From NCBI GenBank assembly GCA_021828925.1, contig JAJZCT010000120.1:1-8491 (forward strand): 8,491 nt of DNA, read 5' to 3'. The stretch comes from Planctomycetota bacterium (GTDB taxonomy: Bacteria > Planctomycetota > Phycisphaerae > WQYP01). Under the pieces are notes generated by a model. It did not search any database. It was not told where the DNA came from and saw nothing but the letters and a program-made list of their open reading frames with translations. Both the position numbers and the translations under genes were made by a program. Positions 1 to 7,355 of this stretch are shown one piece after another (position 1 is the stretch's first letter; each line of letters opens with the position of its first letter).

Positions 1-1195
1 ATGCCCCGGCATCCGCGGCGGAAATGCCGCGCGACCGCAGATAAAACAGTTGCTCATCATCCAGCGGACCGGTGGTGGAACCATGCGTGCATTTTACGTC
101 ATCGGCGTAAATTTCAAGTTGCGGCTGGGAATTCATCACCGCATCATCGGAAAGCAGAATGGTTTTGCTGGTCTGCTTGGAGTCGGTTTTTTGCGCATCG
201 GGCCGCACCAGTATTTTACCCCGAAATACCGCGCTGGCATGTCCACCAAGCAGATTTTTATACAGTTCATGGCTGGGGCAGTTTTCCCGCGCATGATCCA
301 GCATGGTGTGATTATCGACATGCTGCCTGCCGGTGGCCAGCGTCAGCCCATTGAGCGTGGCCTCGGCAAATGGTTCCGCGAGATGCACCGTCACGTTGTT
401 GCGCACCAGATGGCCGCCGGTATTAACCACCAGCGCCTGCACGGCGGCGTGTTCATGCACATGAATGGCATCATTGGCCACATGAAACGCGGATTGGCTT
501 TCCCGCTGCAATTTGATTAATTCAACTTTTGCCCCCTTGCCGACCACCATTTCCAGCGTCGTATTGCACAAAGTGGGATGAGAAGAAAAACTGGCGTAGG
601 TCTGGACAATGGTGATCTGGTTGTTCGAGCCGATAATCAGAAGGTTTCGGGGGTGTACCACCACCGGCTTATTATGATCCGTGGTGAGCCACAGCAGATG
701 CACCAGGCCCGTTTCCCCCTGATCCGGGGGCAGATAAATAAACGCGCCATCTTCAAAACCGGCCAGGTTCATGGCCGAAAAGCCATTGGCCTGGGCGGGC
801 ATTTCACGCCCCAGAAAGCGCTCCACACGATCACCATGCTTTTCCATGGCCTGCCGGATCGTCAGAACTTCAGCACGTCCGTCATGGCTGGATAATTCCG
901 GGGAGAATTTTCCATTTACAAAGACCATCTGCCGGGCACCGAGCTTCTTAAGACACAGTCCGTCAAGAGCTTGCGCGTTTAGTGCGGAACCTTCACCGGG
1001 AGCTGTGAAAGGAACCTTGGCAATTTGCGCCGAATTGGTAAGCCGCCAATCTTCATGTGTTACCGGCGGCAAACCGATCTGGTCGAATATTTCCGCGGCT
1101 TCCGAGCGCCGCTGACGCAGCCATGAGGCACCAAAATCCGGTCCCATGGCAGAGACAGTCTCAGGCTTGGCAGGACTGGTAGTTGTTGCAATCAT
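1..1195 (-). CDS. sufD: SufD, Fe-S cluster assembly scaffold subunit (3' end cut by window edge)
   Basis: This is the SufD subunit of the cytosolic SufBC2D complex, which builds Fe-S clusters using sulfur delivered by a SufS-type desulfurase. I translated the minus strand by hand. The frame is open for 398 codons and leaves the window without a stop, so about 30-40 C-terminal residues are probably missing compared with typical SufD. The diagnostic C-terminal core is present: a segment reading LEIYADDVKCTHGSTTG, then DEQLFYLRSRGIS near residues 381-392. H371 in CTHG aligns with the histidine of E. coli SufD (H360) placed at the SufB-SufD interface where clusters form. The start is ATG at 1195-1193, with GGAG about 8 nt upstream (CCCGGAGAAATT). 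It lies 32 bp after the sufC stop, in the same operon. The N-terminal helical region (about residues 1-115) is divergent, as is usual for SufD. Identification is firm. Confidence 0.95.
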   Translation of the reverse strand, partial: MIATTTSPAKPETVSAMGPDFGASWLRQRRSEAAEIFDQIGLPPVTHEDWRLTNSAQIAKVPFTAPGEGSALNAQALDGLCLKKLGARQMVFVNGKFSPELSSHDGRAEVLTIRQAMEKHGDRVERFLGREMPAQANGFSAMNLAGFEDGAFIYLPPDQGETGLVHLLWLTTDHNKPVVVHPRNLLIIGSNNQITIVQTYASFSSHPTLCNTTLEMVVGKGAKVELIKLQRESQSAFHVANDAIHVHEHAAVQALVVNTGGHLVRNNVTVHLAEPFAEATLNGLTLATGRQHVDNHTMLDHARENCPSHELYKNLLGGHASAVFRGKILVRPDAQKTDSKQTSKTILLSDDAVMNSQPQLEIYADDVKCTHGSTTGPLDDEQLFYLRSRGISAADAGA

Positions 1196-1227
1196 AATTT
1201 CTCCGGGAATGGCTTATTCCATGATTT

Positions 1228-1989
1228 TCAGGCGGCGGCACCGGCATTATCCAGCCATGCGTAGCCGCGTTTCTCCAATTCCAACGCCAGATGTTTGTCG
1301 CCGGATTTCACGATTTTTCCATCGCACAATACATGCACAAAATCCGGCACAATGTAGTCCAGCAATCGCTGATAGTGGGTAACGACCAGAATGGCCCGTG
1401 TTGGGCCACGCAGCGCATTGACGCCGTTGGCGACAATTTTCAACGCGTCGATATCCAGGCCGGAATCGGTTTCATCGAGAATGGCGAATTTAGGATTCAA
1501 TACCGCCATTTGAAAAATCTCATTGCGTTTCTTTTCACCACCTGAGAACCCCTCATTAACCGAGCGATTCAAAAATGATTTATCCATTTCCAGCAGGGCC
1601 ATTTTTTCTTTGACCATTTTGAGAAAATCCATCGCGTCGAGTTCCGGCTCGCCGTGATGTTTGCGGATCGCGTTAACCGCCGCCTTGAGAAAATAGCTGG
1701 TCGTTACGCCCGGAATTTCCACCGGATACTGGAACGCCATGAACAGCCCCTCACAGGCCCGCTCCTCCGGCGACAAATCCAGTAAATCTTTGCCGTCAAA
1801 TGTTACACTGCCACCGGTAACCGTATAGGTTTCACGTCCGGCCAGCACGGAAGACAGCGTGCTTTTTCCAGAACCATTAGGCCCCATGATGGCGTGAACT
1901 TCACCGGGATTAATCGTTAAATCAATTCCCTTGAGTATCTGTTTGCCATCCACAGAGGCCTGTAAATTGTTAATTTCAACCAATGCCAT
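1228..1989 (-). CDS. sufC: SufC, Fe-S cluster assembly ABC-type ATPase
   Basis: SufC is the soluble ATPase of the SufBC2D complex. ATP-driven dimerisation of SufC is known to rearrange SufB-SufD and expose the cluster assembly site. The protein is 253 residues, normal for the family. All nucleotide-binding motifs are visible: Walker A GPNGSGKST at 36-44, the Q-loop around Q87 (FQYPVEIPGV), the SufC-type signature FSGGEKKRNEI at 148-158, Walker B ending ILDE at 170-173, D-loop SGLD at 176-179, and H-switch H205 in VVTHY. The FSGGEKKRNE signature and the YPVEIPG stretch are specific to SufC rather than to transporter ATPases. The ATG at 1989 has an AAGGAAG Shine-Dalgarno about 8-9 nt upstream. 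It lies 78 bp downstream of sufB and 32 bp upstream of sufD. No membrane segments are seen, as expected. Confidence 0.98.
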   Translation of the reverse strand: MALVEINNLQASVDGKQILKGIDLTINPGEVHAIMGPNGSGKSTLSSVLAGRETYTVTGGSVTFDGKDLLDLSPEERACEGLFMAFQYPVEIPGVTTSYFLKAAVNAIRKHHGEPELDAMDFLKMVKEKMALLEMDKSFLNRSVNEGFSGGEKKRNEIFQMAVLNPKFAILDETDSGLDIDALKIVANGVNALRGPTRAILVVTHYQRLLDYIVPDFVHVLCDGKIVKSGDKHLALELEKRGYAWLDNAGAAA

Positions 1990-2048
1990 AAAGTCTGCTT
2001 CCTTTCCAAATGCAATCAGGAGTTTCAGTTGCGGGCCACGGTACGAAC

Positions 2049-2066
2049 CCGGGAACGCCGTCCCGG
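2049..2066 (-). other. Perfect GC-rich hairpin just after the sufB stop
   Basis: In the 78-bp sufB-sufC gap, CCGGGA (2049-2054) and TCCCGG (2061-2066) form a perfect 6-bp stem with a 6-nt loop. It begins one base after the sufB stop codon in transcript direction. No U-tract follows, so it does not look like an intrinsic terminator. It could stabilise or attenuate the message between sufB and sufC. The pairing is seen directly; the role is unknown. Confidence 0.4.
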
Positions 2067-2067
2067 C

Positions 2068-3510
2068 CTATCCGACGCTGCCTTCCAGGCTCACACCCAG
2101 CAATTTTTGCGCTTCAACGGCAAATTCCATCGGCAGTTCGCGGAACACTTCTTTGCAGAAGCCGTTGATAATCATGTTCACCGCATCTTCCAGAGAAATG
2201 CCGCGCTGCTTGCAGTAAAACAACTGATCCTCACCGATTTTAGAAGTGGATGCTTCATGCTCGGCTTTGGAACTGGTGTTGCGCACTTCAATATAGGGGA
2301 AGGTGTGGGCACCGCATTTATCTCCCAGCAGCAGTGAATCGCACTGGGTGTAGTTGCGGGCGTTGGAGGCGTTTTTCAGAATCTTGATCAGGCCGCGGTA
2401 GGTATTCTGCCCCTTGCCCGCGGAAATTCCCTTGGAGACCACGGTGCTGCGGGTATTTTTCCCGATGTGAATCATCTTCGTACCGGTATCAGCCTGCTGC
2501 CGGTGATTGGTCAGAGCAACGGAATAAAACTCGCCGATGGAATTGTCGCCCTGCAGAATCACACTGGGATATTTCCAGGTAATCGCCGAGCCGGTTTCCA
2601 CCTGCGTCCAGGAAATGCGGGCGTTGTCCATGCATTTGCCGCGTTTCGTGACGAAATTATAAATTCCGCCTTTGCCGTCTTTATCTCCGGGGTACCAGTT
2701 TTGCACGGTGGAATATTTAATCTGCGCGCCTTTGAGCGCTACGAGTTCCACCACCGCCGCATGCAGTTGATTTTCATCCCGCATCGGAGCGGTACAGCCT
2801 TCGAGGTAACTGACATACGCGCCTTCGTCGGCAATGATCAGCGTGCGTTCAAACTGTCCGGTATTCTTGGCATTGATCCGAAAATAGGTGGACAACTCCA
2901 TCGGACATCGCACGCCCTTGGGCACATAACAAAATGAGCCGTCACTGAACACCGCGGAATTCAGCGTGGCATAAAAATTATCCGAATATGGCACCACCGA
3001 ACCGAGATATTTGCGGACCAGTTCCGGATGTTCCTGTACCGCTTCGGAAAATGAACAGAAAATAACCCCCATTTCCGCAAGCTTGGCCTTGAATGTCGTG
3101 GCGACTGATACCGAATCAAAAACCGCATCGACCGCAACGCCGGCAAAAATTTTCTGCTCTTCCAGCGGCACACCGAGCTTTTCATACGTGCGCAGCAGTT
3201 CCGGGTCAACTTCATCGAGACTTTTAAGCTGCTTTTTGGGCTTGGGAGCCGAGTAATAAATAATGTCCTGAAAATCAATTTCTGGATATTTCACGTTGGG
3301 CCACTGGGGTTCGGTCATCGTGAGCCAATGGCGATATGCCTTGAGCCGCCATTCAGTCATAAATTCCGGTTCGTGTTTCCGCTTGGAAATGGCCCGGATG
3401 ATGTCCTCATTAAGGCCTTTCGGCAGGGCGTCGGCTTCAATATCCGTAACGAAGCCCCATTTATATTCCTGATTGGCCAGTGTTTCTATCGCGCCTTCGT
3501 CTGTCGGCAT
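2068..3510 (-). CDS. sufB: SufB, Fe-S cluster assembly scaffold subunit
   Basis: SufB is the main scaffold of the SufBC2D complex and receives persulfide sulfur from SufS/SufE or SufU. The chosen start gives 480 residues, close to the usual 470-495. The C-terminal beta-helix core is strongly conserved. C390 in TQCDS aligns with the sulfur-accepting C405 of E. coli SufB, and H418 in AEHEAS aligns with H433; the constant offset of 15 supports both. Further family motifs are CGAHTFPY at 399-406 and IGEDQLFYC at 425-433. The ATG at 3510 is preceded by AGGGG about 9 nt upstream, and the protein starts MPTDEG. The frame also opens further upstream to 3609, but that lies upstream of the predicted transcription start, so the short form is preferred. 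It is the first gene of the sufBCD operon; no sufS or sufU is within the window, and they may lie beyond the left edge. Confidence 0.97.
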   Translation of the reverse strand: MPTDEGAIETLANQEYKWGFVTDIEADALPKGLNEDIIRAISKRKHEPEFMTEWRLKAYRHWLTMTEPQWPNVKYPEIDFQDIIYYSAPKPKKQLKSLDEVDPELLRTYEKLGVPLEEQKIFAGVAVDAVFDSVSVATTFKAKLAEMGVIFCSFSEAVQEHPELVRKYLGSVVPYSDNFYATLNSAVFSDGSFCYVPKGVRCPMELSTYFRINAKNTGQFERTLIIADEGAYVSYLEGCTAPMRDENQLHAAVVELVALKGAQIKYSTVQNWYPGDKDGKGGIYNFVTKRGKCMDNARISWTQVETGSAITWKYPSVILQGDNSIGEFYSVALTNHRQQADTGTKMIHIGKNTRSTVVSKGISAGKGQNTYRGLIKILKNASNARNYTQCDSLLLGDKCGAHTFPYIEVRNTSSKAEHEASTSKIGEDQLFYCKQRGISLEDAVNMIINGFCKEVFRELPMEFAVEAQKLLGVSLEGSVG

Positions 3511-3580
3511 GGTTAAAACCCCTAAAAACAGGCAAATTCCATTTAATTGCCCGCGAAAGTCCAGCAACATTCTCTGAATT

Positions 3581-3609
3581 ATGTTAGGGATATAAAAGCA
3601 CCATGTCAA
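3581..3609 (-). promoter_or_regulatory. Predicted sigma70-type promoter of sufBCD
   Basis: Read on the minus strand, a perfect -35 TTGACA (3604-3609) is followed by a 17-nt spacer and TAACAT (3581-3586, 4 of 6 to TATAAT). The transcription start would fall near 3574, giving a leader of about 64 nt before the sufB ATG at 3510, with AGGGG as ribosome binding site. No riboswitch-like structure is evident in this short leader. Confidence 0.65.
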
Positions 3610-3628
3610 TTGAGACTCGGTCTCAATT
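3608..3628. promoter_or_regulatory. Perfect palindromic operator candidate at the suf promoter
   Basis: Half-sites AATTGAGAC (3608-3616) and GTCTCAATT (3620-3628) form a perfect 9+9 bp inverted repeat around TCG. It shares two bases with the -35 box TTGACA, a position where a bound regulator would contact or block RNA polymerase. The inner 15-mer (TGAGACT, C, GGTCTCA at 3611-3625) has the 7-1-7 layout of Fur-type boxes and shares the outer TGA/TCA, but it could equally serve an Rrf2- or ArsR-type Suf regulator. No regulator gene is in the window. The symmetry is certain; the protein that binds is a guess. Confidence 0.6.
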
Positions 3629-4082
3629 TCATTTTTGTGTTCCTCTTACAGTCTTTATCAGGCCACAGGCACCGCTCCACATCAGCGCCGGCAATACGCC
3701 CGATGTTTACGCCCTTGTCTTGGAAAGAACAGTATTGGCTGACGCGGACTGCTGACACCATGAAACGCGGCGGACCGAAGGTTGAATTCCGGAAATTCCG
3801 CACCTGCGACGATACTGGGCCACGATGAGGTAAATGGCTCTGAAGTTTTTTCAAACGCTTTTCTTTTGGCGGCCACGCCTTTACCCGACAGTTTCCATTT
3901 GTGGGCAGAACTGTAACTCCGGCTCCGCATGGCAGCCGCCGGTCGCTATAATCACCCCCATGGGTTCCGCATGTGTGCAACCTTTCGTTCGACCCTGCAG
4001 CGCAACTTCTCAACGCTTGCCGTGCAGCAAACAATGGTCCGGCGCAACACACAATACATTGGCACTTGTGAGGATATATCTG
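3629..4082. other. Divergent spacer between suf promoter and glycosidase gene, no gene seen
   Basis: About 450 bp separate the leftward suf promoter from the rightward glycosidase. Open frames exist on both strands, but their translations are rich in Arg, Cys and Pro, have no recognisable fold or family motif, and lack good ribosome binding sites. The only signal noted is a possible promoter at 3924-3952. I see no tRNA, no repeat array and no convincing terminator. Confidence 0.6.
3924..3952 (+). promoter_or_regulatory. Weak candidate promoter for the glycosidase gene
   Basis: A perfect -10 hexamer TATAAT at 3947-3952 is preceded, 17 nt upstream, by TCCGCA (3924-3929), which matches TTGACA at only 3 of 6 positions. 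A start near 3959 would leave a leader of about 120 nt before the ATG at 4083. The -35 is poor, so this is tentative. Confidence 0.25.
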
Positions 4083-6593
4083 ATGCGTCATTTCTTTCCT
4101 TTGGCGGCCCTGAGCCGGGTGATATTGATTGCAATAGCGGTACTATCCATCAACGGCCTCATGACGCCAAGCGTTGCGGCACTTGCCGCGAGGGAGCCAA
4201 AGCTTACATTGCAGGTTGATGGCCTCACGGGGTTCTTTGTTACACCCAATCAACCGGCCGTACTGACCTGGAAAGCGGGCGGGGCCGGAAGTCCGCACAC
4301 ACTGCGATGGAAGATCACCGATTATTGGGGACATCTGGTCACGACCGGGACCGCAACGATCACCGGCCGGGATCATGCAATCAAGGTACCGGTACGCCTG
4401 CCACGGGGATTTTACGAGGTTGATTTTCCGGCATGCGGGCAGAAGTTTGGCGTGGTATCAATCGCGGCACATCACGGCCGGGCGGGGAAGTATTTCTCCA
4501 TCGACAGTGCCATGGCCTGGCTGGTGAATCATCCGGCCACGCGCCAATCCGTGCGCCAGGGGATGATCAGAATTTTGCGGCGCAGCGGCATCGGCCTGTC
4601 GCGCGAGCGCTTAAGATGGGGGCAGATCAATCCGGCACCGGGACGATTTGCCTGGAACAACCAATGCCAATATGACCAACTGGCTCAAGATTATTTTCAT
4701 AATGGTGTGCGGATGCTGCAGATGCTGGCTGTCGCTCCAGGTTGGATCCGACAACGCAATTCGGGACCGTACCCGGTGAACCTGGTACAGACAGCACGAA
4801 GCTGGAAAGTTATCGGCAGCTATTTCCATACGGACTGGGGTGCGTTGGAAATGTGGAACGAGCCGGATATGAAAAGTCGCCCGGCGGACCAACTGCTTCC
4901 CACAGTCAAAGCGATCGCCTACTGCTTTCAACGGGCCGATATTCATGTTCCATTGATCGGAGGCGTTTTTGCGCAATATCTGTCCGGAGGGTTCCAACGC
5001 AGTTGCGCCATGAATGGGTTGCTGGATCAGGTCCACGCCATAAGCTTTCACAATTACGCTTCCCCCGTTGCTTTACCGCGTACCGTGGAAAACTACCGCC
5101 GGTGGCTCAAGGCTTTTGGCAAGGAATCGATGCCGCTGTGGATCACGGAAAGCGGCAAGCCCTGGCCAGCGGGTACCGCCCGCCCCCGCCGCGAGCCGGA
5201 TATGGTCTCCGCACTTTGGATTACCATGAAGGCGGTTGAAGCCCGCGCCTGCGGCATTACCCGCTATTTTGCGTTTGTCTACCCGTTTTATACGGAGCAT
5301 GACGCAAAGTTTAACAATTTTGGCATGATGGGAAAGCAGTACACGCCCCTGCGGAGCATGGCTGCGTATGTGAATGGTGTGGCCGAACTCTCCGGCTGGT
5401 CGTATGTGGGAAATCTGAAAATCTCGGATCGCGCTGTGCGTTTGGCACCGGTATTTGCGCGGGGTAATGAACGTACCGCGGTTATTTATACCGGAAAAGC
5501 GAACCGCAGTGCGGCGTTTTCCTTTTCGCAGTCTGATATAAGCATCCGCGGCATCGATGGCCGGATCCTGCACCGTCATGCCAACGGTTCAATACCCATT
5601 CCCGACGGTCTGGTTTACCTGCGAGGTCCGGTCAACGCCTTTACCGGCAAGATTCAGACCACCACCGAGGCTGCGCGGCTATACGCAATTTCCCACCGCC
5701 CCCCGCCACGGCCGCAGCCTCATTCACCGATCATCCTGCAATTTGATGATCGGGACTGCAGTTGGAATAAACATGGCTACATACTTCCGGCTGCTCCGGC
5801 AAGCACTATTGCTGTGCGCGTCTGGAACTTGGCCAATCGCAATATGATGGTGAAACTGGCGCTGCGGAGCCACCAGGCAAATGGTCGCGACCGTTTCGCC
5901 CCGGATATCCAGCGGCAAATACCAGCCGATGGTCATGCCCTGGTTCAATGGGCGGTTCGAAATCTTCCTCGAAAAGCCCACCTGAGCATCATGCAATACC
6001 ATTATCTGGTTATATCGGGACAAGAGTTGTCCGCGACCGGAAAGGCACCGGCGATAAGCCCGCTGGCAATCGCCATTCGATTAAAGGGAACAATTGCACA
6101 ATTTCTGGACCGGTACCCGCAACATGTACGCTTGAAGATCGGTCAACTGGCGCTTTGGCGAAAAAACGCCAACGGAACCAGTTCGTTCTTTGTGCCGGAA
6201 ACGGGCGGTTGGGGATTGAAGTTTGCCGCGGATGGCGGATGGGCGTATCCGCAATTCCCGTTGCCCGGCGATATGCAAGCCAAACGGGTAGCGGCGGTGC
6301 TTCTGCGGGCGCGTGTGGCCAAACCTGCGAAGGTTCGGCTGATGCTTTTCCGTAATACCGGCAGCCCCGCCTACTGCACGCTTTCATCTCCGATTATCAC
6401 TGCCAATGGAAAATGGCAGACGGTGCTGATTCCGCTGGCACATCTGAATCCGATGGGACACAACCCCGCGCAACTGCACAATCTGACTGGGATGACATTT
6501 ATATCCGTGGGCATGAACAACGGCAGAACCAGGGGCGGTAACACATTAGAGATCAGCAAGCTGTACCTGTTGTACCGGCGCACTGCGAAGTGA
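4083..6593 (+). CDS. Secreted multidomain clan GH-A glycoside hydrolase (GH39/GH5-like)
   Basis: This is an 836-residue exported protein, likely to cleave a polysaccharide or oligosaccharide outside the cytoplasm. The substrate cannot be read from the sequence. Residues 1-35 form a signal peptide (MRHFF, a hydrophobic core VILIAIAVL, and cleavage near VAALA/A). Residues about 38-135 are a beta-rich Ig-like domain. A TIM barrel follows (about 140-425), with RERLRWGQINP at 174-184, E260 in EMWNEPD as likely acid/base and E356 in WITESG as likely nucleophile. This spacing and these motifs define retaining clan GH-A enzymes. After it come a beta-sandwich (about 455-520), a proline-rich linker (about 538-549), another beta-rich region (about 550-680) and a C-terminal jelly-roll-like module (about 698-836) that may bind carbohydrate. 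No membrane anchor or sorting tag is seen at the C-terminus. The start is ATG 4083, with GAGGA 8 nt upstream and the signal peptide directly after it; the longer open frame from 3834 has neither. It is monocistronic in this window. Assignment to one GH family is uncertain. Confidence 0.85.
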   Translation: MRHFFPLAALSRVILIAIAVLSINGLMTPSVAALAAREPKLTLQVDGLTGFFVTPNQPAVLTWKAGGAGSPHTLRWKITDYWGHLVTTGTATITGRDHAIKVPVRLPRGFYEVDFPACGQKFGVVSIAAHHGRAGKYFSIDSAMAWLVNHPATRQSVRQGMIRILRRSGIGLSRERLRWGQINPAPGRFAWNNQCQYDQLAQDYFHNGVRMLQMLAVAPGWIRQRNSGPYPVNLVQTARSWKVIGSYFHTDWGALEMWNEPDMKSRPADQLLPTVKAIAYCFQRADIHVPLIGGVFAQYLSGGFQRSCAMNGLLDQVHAISFHNYASPVALPRTVENYRRWLKAFGKESMPLWITESGKPWPAGTARPRREPDMVSALWITMKAVEARACGITRYFAFVYPFYTEHDAKFNNFGMMGKQYTPLRSMAAYVNGVAELSGWSYVGNLKISDRAVRLAPVFARGNERTAVIYTGKANRSAAFSFSQSDISIRGIDGRILHRHANGSIPIPDGLVYLRGPVNAFTGKIQTTTEAARLYAISHRPPPRPQPHSPIILQFDDRDCSWNKHGYILPAAPASTIAVRVWNLANRNMMVKLALRSHQANGRDRFAPDIQRQIPADGHALVQWAVRNLPRKAHLSIMQYHYLVISGQELSATGKAPAISPLAIAIRLKGTIAQFLDRYPQHVRLKIGQLALWRKNANGTSSFFVPETGGWGLKFAADGGWAYPQFPLPGDMQAKRVAAVLLRARVAKPAKVRLMLFRNTGSPAYCTLSSPIITANGKWQTVLIPLAHLNPMGHNPAQLHNLTGMTFISVGMNNGRTRGGNTLEISKLYLLYRRTAK

Positions 6594-7315
6594 CAACATC
6601 ATGAATGACACGGCTACCGGGGCGAGAACCGTTGGCAACGAATCCGGGCAAGCCGGGGAGCCACGGACAATGTGATTTACGGGTGCGGCAGGGAACTGCG
6701 ACGATGAGTTGGACTGGCTTTTTTGGGGTGTGATGGGGTGGACCGCCCCGGCGCGCACGGGGTAAACGCTCTAAGCGGATAGCGCGAATACGGGAACGCA
6801 CGAATGCAAGATCGTGGCACGGTGCGGTACTGTTGTGGGACACCTGCGATATTGGTTTGGCGTTTCGCACGTTCACAGAGCTTTTTTTCCCTTCACCCGT
6901 CCTCTGCGTTCCTCCTCCACCTCTTCGTAAAAATCGGGTGCTTTGAGTCTGTTCCGGTGCGGGTGGCTGTGGCTTGGGTATTGGGGCGGGCGCCTACCAT
7001 AGTACAACGATCAACGAATCCCGGGGTGCCGGGAAGCAGATAATTCCCTGAAATAAAGGATCCGACATCCGCGTGGTCTGATTTTTGCCACGGCCTCGAT
7101 GTCGCAAAACTGGAACGACCGGCACGCAACATGGGAAGCGAGGGCAAGCGGAACCGCCATCGCCCTTGGCCCGGAAAGGTCGGGGGAGGTTTTGCGGTAG
7201 GGCGAACTCTGGTGGAATACGCTGGCCAGATTTGATCGGGCTATTATTCGGATGGCGACATGGCCGCGTTAAATGAACAACTCGACCGCGACGCCCCCTT
7301 TGCCTTTGCGGCACT
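6594..7315. other. Gene-poor spacer with decayed repeat sequence
   Basis: About 720 bp lie between the glycosidase stop and the toxin promoter. The frames on both strands are short and Arg/Pro-rich, with no family resemblance. T-runs occur at 6719-6724 and about 6882-6888, but no stable stem precedes either, so no terminator can be called. Two GAAT-containing fragments (gcgcGAAT and gcacGAAT, 6782-6804) and the repeat at 6902-6935 give the stretch the look of decayed intergenic repeat DNA. A 31-codon ORF at 7260-7355 is listed separately. Confidence 0.6.
6902..6935 (+). repeat. Left copy of a diverged inverted repeat pair
   Basis: This 34-nt pyrimidine-rich segment begins CTCTGCGTTCC and ends in AAATC. 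It matches the reverse complement of 8381-8414 at about 28 of 33 aligned positions, allowing one single-base gap in each copy. The two copies bracket the toxin-antitoxin genes. Similar CTCTGCG-type sequence is common in the intergenic DNA of several bacterial groups, so it may belong to a dispersed decayed family rather than a mobile element end. Confidence 0.5.
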
Positions 7316-7355
7316 TTGCCATATCACCGACGATATGATATCATCGAAGATGTGA
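7260..7355 (+). CDS. Possible 31-residue ORF overlapping the toxin start
   Basis: ATG at 7260 opens a 31-codon frame (MAALNEQLDRDAPFAF...) ending in TGA at 7353-7355. The stop overlaps the toxin GTG as GTGA, a pattern typical of translational coupling. GGATGG lies 4 nt upstream as a possible ribosome binding site. The peptide is acidic to neutral and matches no family I know. Against it, the predicted toxin promoter and its palindromes lie inside this frame, so the overlap may be chance. It could also be the remnant of a lost upstream gene. Confidence 0.2.
   Translation: MAALNEQLDRDAPFAFAALCHITDDMISSKM
7316..7344 (+). promoter_or_regulatory. Predicted promoter of the PIN/RHH module
   Basis: -35 TTGCCA (7316-7321, 5 of 6 to consensus), a 17-nt spacer, and -10 TATCAT (7339-7344, 5 of 6) are present, with TG at 7336-7337 forming an extended -10. 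Transcription would start near 7350-7352, at or just before the toxin GTG at 7352, predicting a leaderless toxin message. This fits the absence of a properly spaced Shine-Dalgarno before the toxin. Confidence 0.6.
7320..7344. promoter_or_regulatory. Overlapping palindromes in the toxin-antitoxin promoter (likely autoregulatory operator)
   Basis: Two inverted repeats share three bases: CATATC (7320-7325) with GATATG (7332-7337) around a 6-nt loop, and the perfect 10-bp palindrome ATGATATCAT (7335-7344). Together they give repeated ATATC/GATAT half-sites across the promoter spacer and -10 box. Ribbon-helix-helix antitoxins commonly bind short repeated half-sites in their own promoter, so binding by the downstream antitoxin is the natural inference. 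Confidence 0.5.

Noticed and set aside
2467..2937. Plus-strand 156-codon frame within sufB
   Set aside because: It is antisense to strongly conserved SufB coding sequence and has no motif of its own.
3511..3574. Riboswitch in the sufB leader
   Set aside because: The predicted leader is only about 64 nt, A/T-rich near the start codon, with no conserved stem arrangement that I can see.
3511..3609. N-terminal extension of SufB to 3609
   Set aside because: The extension lies across or upstream of the predicted promoter and start site at about 3574, and the internal ATG at 3510 has a ribosome binding site and gives a normal-length SufB.
3834..4082. 83-residue N-terminal extension of the glycosidase
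   Set aside because: It would bury the signal peptide in the interior. The ATG at 4083 has GAGGA upstream and is followed at once by a classical export signal.
3606..4091. Possible regulator gene upstream of sufB on the minus strand
   Set aside because: The 161-residue translation is Cys/Arg/Pro-rich without helix-turn-helix features, and it ends inside the palindrome at the suf promoter. No Rrf2- or ArsR-like sequence is visible.
6719..6724. T-run after the glycosidase as an intrinsic terminator
   Set aside because: No stable GC stem lies directly upstream on the plus strand.
6594..7315. tRNA, small RNA or CRISPR in the long spacer
   Set aside because: No T-loop/anticodon pattern, no regularly spaced repeats and no promoter-terminator pair could be found by reading both strands.
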